Part shown: piece by piece, positions 61,233 through 63,261 of the stretch
Position numbering within the stretch: the stretch's first letter is position 1
How the letters are laid out: each line of letters starts with the position of its first letter
Origin: JAZSMJ01 sp045535815
GTDB taxonomy: Bacteria > Bacillota > Clostridia > Oscillospirales > CAG-272
Direction: 5' to 3'
DNA: 63,261 nt
Assembly: GCA_045535815.1 (NCBI GenBank)
Contig: JAZSMJ010000023.1
Coordinates: forward strand, 1-63,261
The notes under the pieces: model-generated
Seen by the model: the letters and a program-made list of their open reading frames with translations, nothing else
Told to the model about the DNA's origin: nothing
Databases searched by the model: none
Position numbers and translations under genes: made by a program

Positions 61233-63261
61233 ATGTTTCCAGCAGAATTAAAAAAACACTTTGGAAAATTCCAGATCATAGTACTCCTTGTACTGTTTCT
61301 CGGAAATATCCTGATTCCGATTATCACATATCAGGAACACTTTACAGACAAACATGAAGAAATCCGAACTCAAAAATCTGAACTTCTGGAATTGGCTCTG
61401 AATAATCCTGAGCAGTATGAAACGATTCTGGAAAGCCATACAACCAATAAAAAGCAGTATGATCATGAGAGGACAATATCCATCTTGCTTCATGACGGAA
61501 GAACTGATGTCACCTTTCCAAATCAATATCTCTTTTATCCGGATTACGGAGACATCCAGCTTTTCAATGATACAGAAGAAATCCTTCACGCATCGGATAC
61601 ATACCGTACTGCCATTGCAGGTGTAATGCGTGATACGGCTTTACGACTCAAGAGCAACCAGGATACTAATACCTATATGTATCAGTATTATACACAGCTG
61701 ATCAGGGTATACGATCCGTTCTTTGAATCCAGTCTTCCTGTATCGATGATTGAAGGATGGAATGAATTTTTCTCACTGAAAACACCGTTGGTTTTTACTT
61801 TGCTTTCTTCTTTGGTTATGTTTGCCGGTATTTTTCCTCTGGAATACAAAACCGGCATGCATAATCTTCTTGCGGTATCAAAGCATGGACGCAGAAAACT
61901 ATCGCTTGTAAAAATGTGTACTGTCATGGCCGGAAGTACCTGCCTGACAGCTGTGTTCACACTTTCTCCCTTGCTTGTTTTTATGGCATCATCCGGTTTG
62001 TCAGATATATCGGCTCCTGTGCAACTTCTGGAAGGATTTACTTACTGTTGGTTTGATTGGAGTATCGGTGAATATCTGTTTTTCCTGACAGCGTTTCGCA
62101 TACTGTTTTTCTGTACATTCTGTATTGCTCTCACAGTAATCGGTCAATACTGGCGCAGTGAACTTTCAAGCGTATTTTTCACGGCAGTCGGCATGTTTTC
62201 GGGAATTGTAATGCAACGAATTTTACCGGATTCACCCTTGTATTTCCTCCAGAAATTCAGCCCGACACTGTTGGCGGATGGGCAGATATTATTCACAAAA
62301 TATTACGGTGTGAACCTGTTTTCCCGGTGCATCGGCTACACAACATTTACCGTTTTATGTCTTGCGTTGCTCTTGGTGGCTCTGTTCAGCATATCCTTGC
62401 TTCAGAAATATCCTTTGCCTCTGCAGAAGAATAGAGAAAAGAAAAAAGGTTCTGCCGGCGGATATTTCTGGTCACTGTACTGGACAGAGTTGTATAAAAT
62501 GATGATCTGCCGTAAAGGATTGATCTTTCTGCTTACTGCTTTGGCACTCAGAGGAATCTGGTCATGGACTTACTTTACGCCGGATACAAGCATGACGGAA
62601 ATCTTTTATAAAAACTACATGACCACCCTGGAAGGAGAAATAACCGACGAAAAGATCAGCTGGATTGCAGTTGAAGGCGAAGAAATGCAGAACATACTGG
62701 ATTCCTATGCTGAAATGAATAGCAAGCGTAACAACAACCTGATTTCGGAGGAAGAATATAAAGTTTACGAAAGCCAGTATACCACGGCAACATACAGTGA
62801 TGAGGCCTATAAAGAACTGTGTAAACGCAGGGATTATCTGATTCGCGCCAATGAGAATTATGACAATATCAAATTTTTATATGATGAGGGAATCACCCGC
62901 TATCTGAACCGGCCATATGATGTGATATCCATACTGGTGATCCTGTTTTTCTCCTATATACTGTTCCCGGCAGAAAACGATGCGAAAATCGCACCGATTA
63001 TTGCATGTACCAAATATGGAAGACGAAAACTGACCGCAACAAAATTCCTGTGTGTTATGTCCATGGCGGTTCTGCTGATGCTTTGTACAGCATCAATCGA
63101 TATCTATTCTATGAAGTCGAACTATGCGTTCATAGATATGACCGCATCGATCCAGAGTATTCCGTTATTTGAATCCGTAAAAACAGAGCTGAGCATCAAA
63201 CAATATCTGATCTTATATCAGTGTACAGCAATACTGGGATACATTGTTTGCTGGATTACGT
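61233..63261 (+). CDS. ABC-2-type transporter permease-like membrane protein, 3' end missing
   Basis: The frame opens at ATG 61233 after GAGGAGGAG and runs 676 codons without a stop to the window end. The protein has a first membrane helix near 15-35, a long extracytoplasmic segment (about 36-180), then several helices. It shows an internal repeat: EYKTGMHNLLAVSKHGRRKL (about 208-227) and AENDAKIAPIIACTKYGRRK (about 583-602), each following a hydrophobic helix. This is the pattern of two-module ABC-2 permeases in antibiotic or peptide export and sensing systems. The ATPase partner is not in the window. Leucine is mostly CTG here, whereas CTT predominates in the purine genes. Function is inferred from topology only. 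Confidence 0.7.
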   Translation, partial: MFPAELKKHFGKFQIIVLLVLFLGNILIPIITYQEHFTDKHEEIRTQKSELLELALNNPEQYETILESHTTNKKQYDHERTISILLHDGRTDVTFPNQYLFYPDYGDIQLFNDTEEILHASDTYRTAIAGVMRDTALRLKSNQDTNTYMYQYYTQLIRVYDPFFESSLPVSMIEGWNEFFSLKTPLVFTLLSSLVMFAGIFPLEYKTGMHNLLAVSKHGRRKLSLVKMCTVMAGSTCLTAVFTLSPLLVFMASSGLSDISAPVQLLEGFTYCWFDWSIGEYLFFLTAFRILFFCTFCIALTVIGQYWRSELSSVFFTAVGMFSGIVMQRILPDSPLYFLQKFSPTLLADGQILFTKYYGVNLFSRCIGYTTFTVLCLALLLVALFSISLLQKYPLPLQKNREKKKGSAGGYFWSLYWTELYKMMICRKGLIFLLTALALRGIWSWTYFTPDTSMTEIFYKNYMTTLEGEITDEKISWIAVEGEEMQNILDSYAEMNSKRNNNLISEEEYKVYESQYTTATYSDEAYKELCKRRDYLIRANENYDNIKFLYDEGITRYLNRPYDVISILVILFFSYILFPAENDAKIAPIIACTKYGRRKLTATKFLCVMSMAVLLMLCTASIDIYSMKSNYAFIDMTASIQSIPLFESVKTELSIKQYLILYQCTAILGYIVCWIT

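Overview
The window comes from a low-GC, anaerobic, spore-forming member of the Firmicutes, most likely class Clostridia. Supporting signs are spoIIID, a group-B-type [FeFe] hydrogenase, a glgC/glgD/glgA glycogen operon, a glycyl-radical enzyme, a ZTP riboswitch and a SAM-I riboswitch, strong AAGGAG-type ribosome binding sites and sigma-A promoters with 17-nt spacers. A gut Oscillospirales-like lineage is my inference, not something the sequence proves.

Layout. (1) 1-1.7 kb, minus strand: a partial unknown gene and a nicotinate phosphoribosyltransferase gene interrupted by one in-frame TAA. (2) 1.8-9.4 kb: two ABC uptake systems, one nucleoside/BMP-type (lipoprotein, double ATPase, two permeases) and one polar amino acid type (lipoprotein, permease, ATPase). 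(3) 9.4-17.0 kb: two tandem paralogous lipoproteins of about 1240 residues, each with InlB-like repeats, an apparently split LamG-like domain and a C-terminal GH5-like catalytic domain. (4) 17.0-18.1 kb: a repeat-rich block bounded by a 14-bp inverted repeat and carrying an HD-domain phosphohydrolase. (5) 18.1-20.0 kb: [FeFe] hydrogenase (minus) and spoIIID. (6) 20.1-30.1 kb: the glycogen operon glgB-glgC-glgD-glgA-glgP plus a GH13 amylase, with mostly 4-bp stop/start overlaps. (7) 30.2-43.7 kb: a ZTP-riboswitch-controlled purine operon purE-F-M-N-O, stand-alone AICAR transformylase, glyA, purD, purL, guaB. (8) 43.8-48.8 kb: a small membrane protein, a SAM-I riboswitch with metK, recD2 and a ComF-type protein. 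(9) 48.8-55.7 kb: lipoprotein serpin, CocE-type hydrolase, orphan glycyl-radical enzyme and orphan solute-binding lipoprotein. (10) 55.8-58.3 kb, minus strand: rpmG-secE-nusG-rplK-rplA. (11) 58.4-59.6 kb: a duplicated nucleotide-modification-associated domain protein and a formate/nitrite transporter-like protein. (12) 59.6 kb to the end: a tRNA 3'-end scar with terminator, then a lipoprotein and a large ABC-2-like membrane protein with different codon use (CTG-rich), running off the window.

How the genes work together. The purine operon covers PRPP to IMP except the steps of purC, purB and FGAR formation by a formyltransferase other than purN, and it adds glyA (one-carbon units) and guaB (IMP to XMP). 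ZTP, which accumulates when 10-formyl-THF is short, should switch it on. The glycogen operon contains both synthesis and degradation. The most unusual points are a PurF whose catalytic N-terminal cysteine is serine, the nonsense codon in pncB, a Tritrichomonas-like IMP dehydrogenase, the twin GH5-like lipoproteins with a nested LamG and a changed NEP motif, the inverted-repeat-bounded HD cassette, and the tRNA scar at the right-hand junction. I found no clear CRISPR array, phage or complete defence system.
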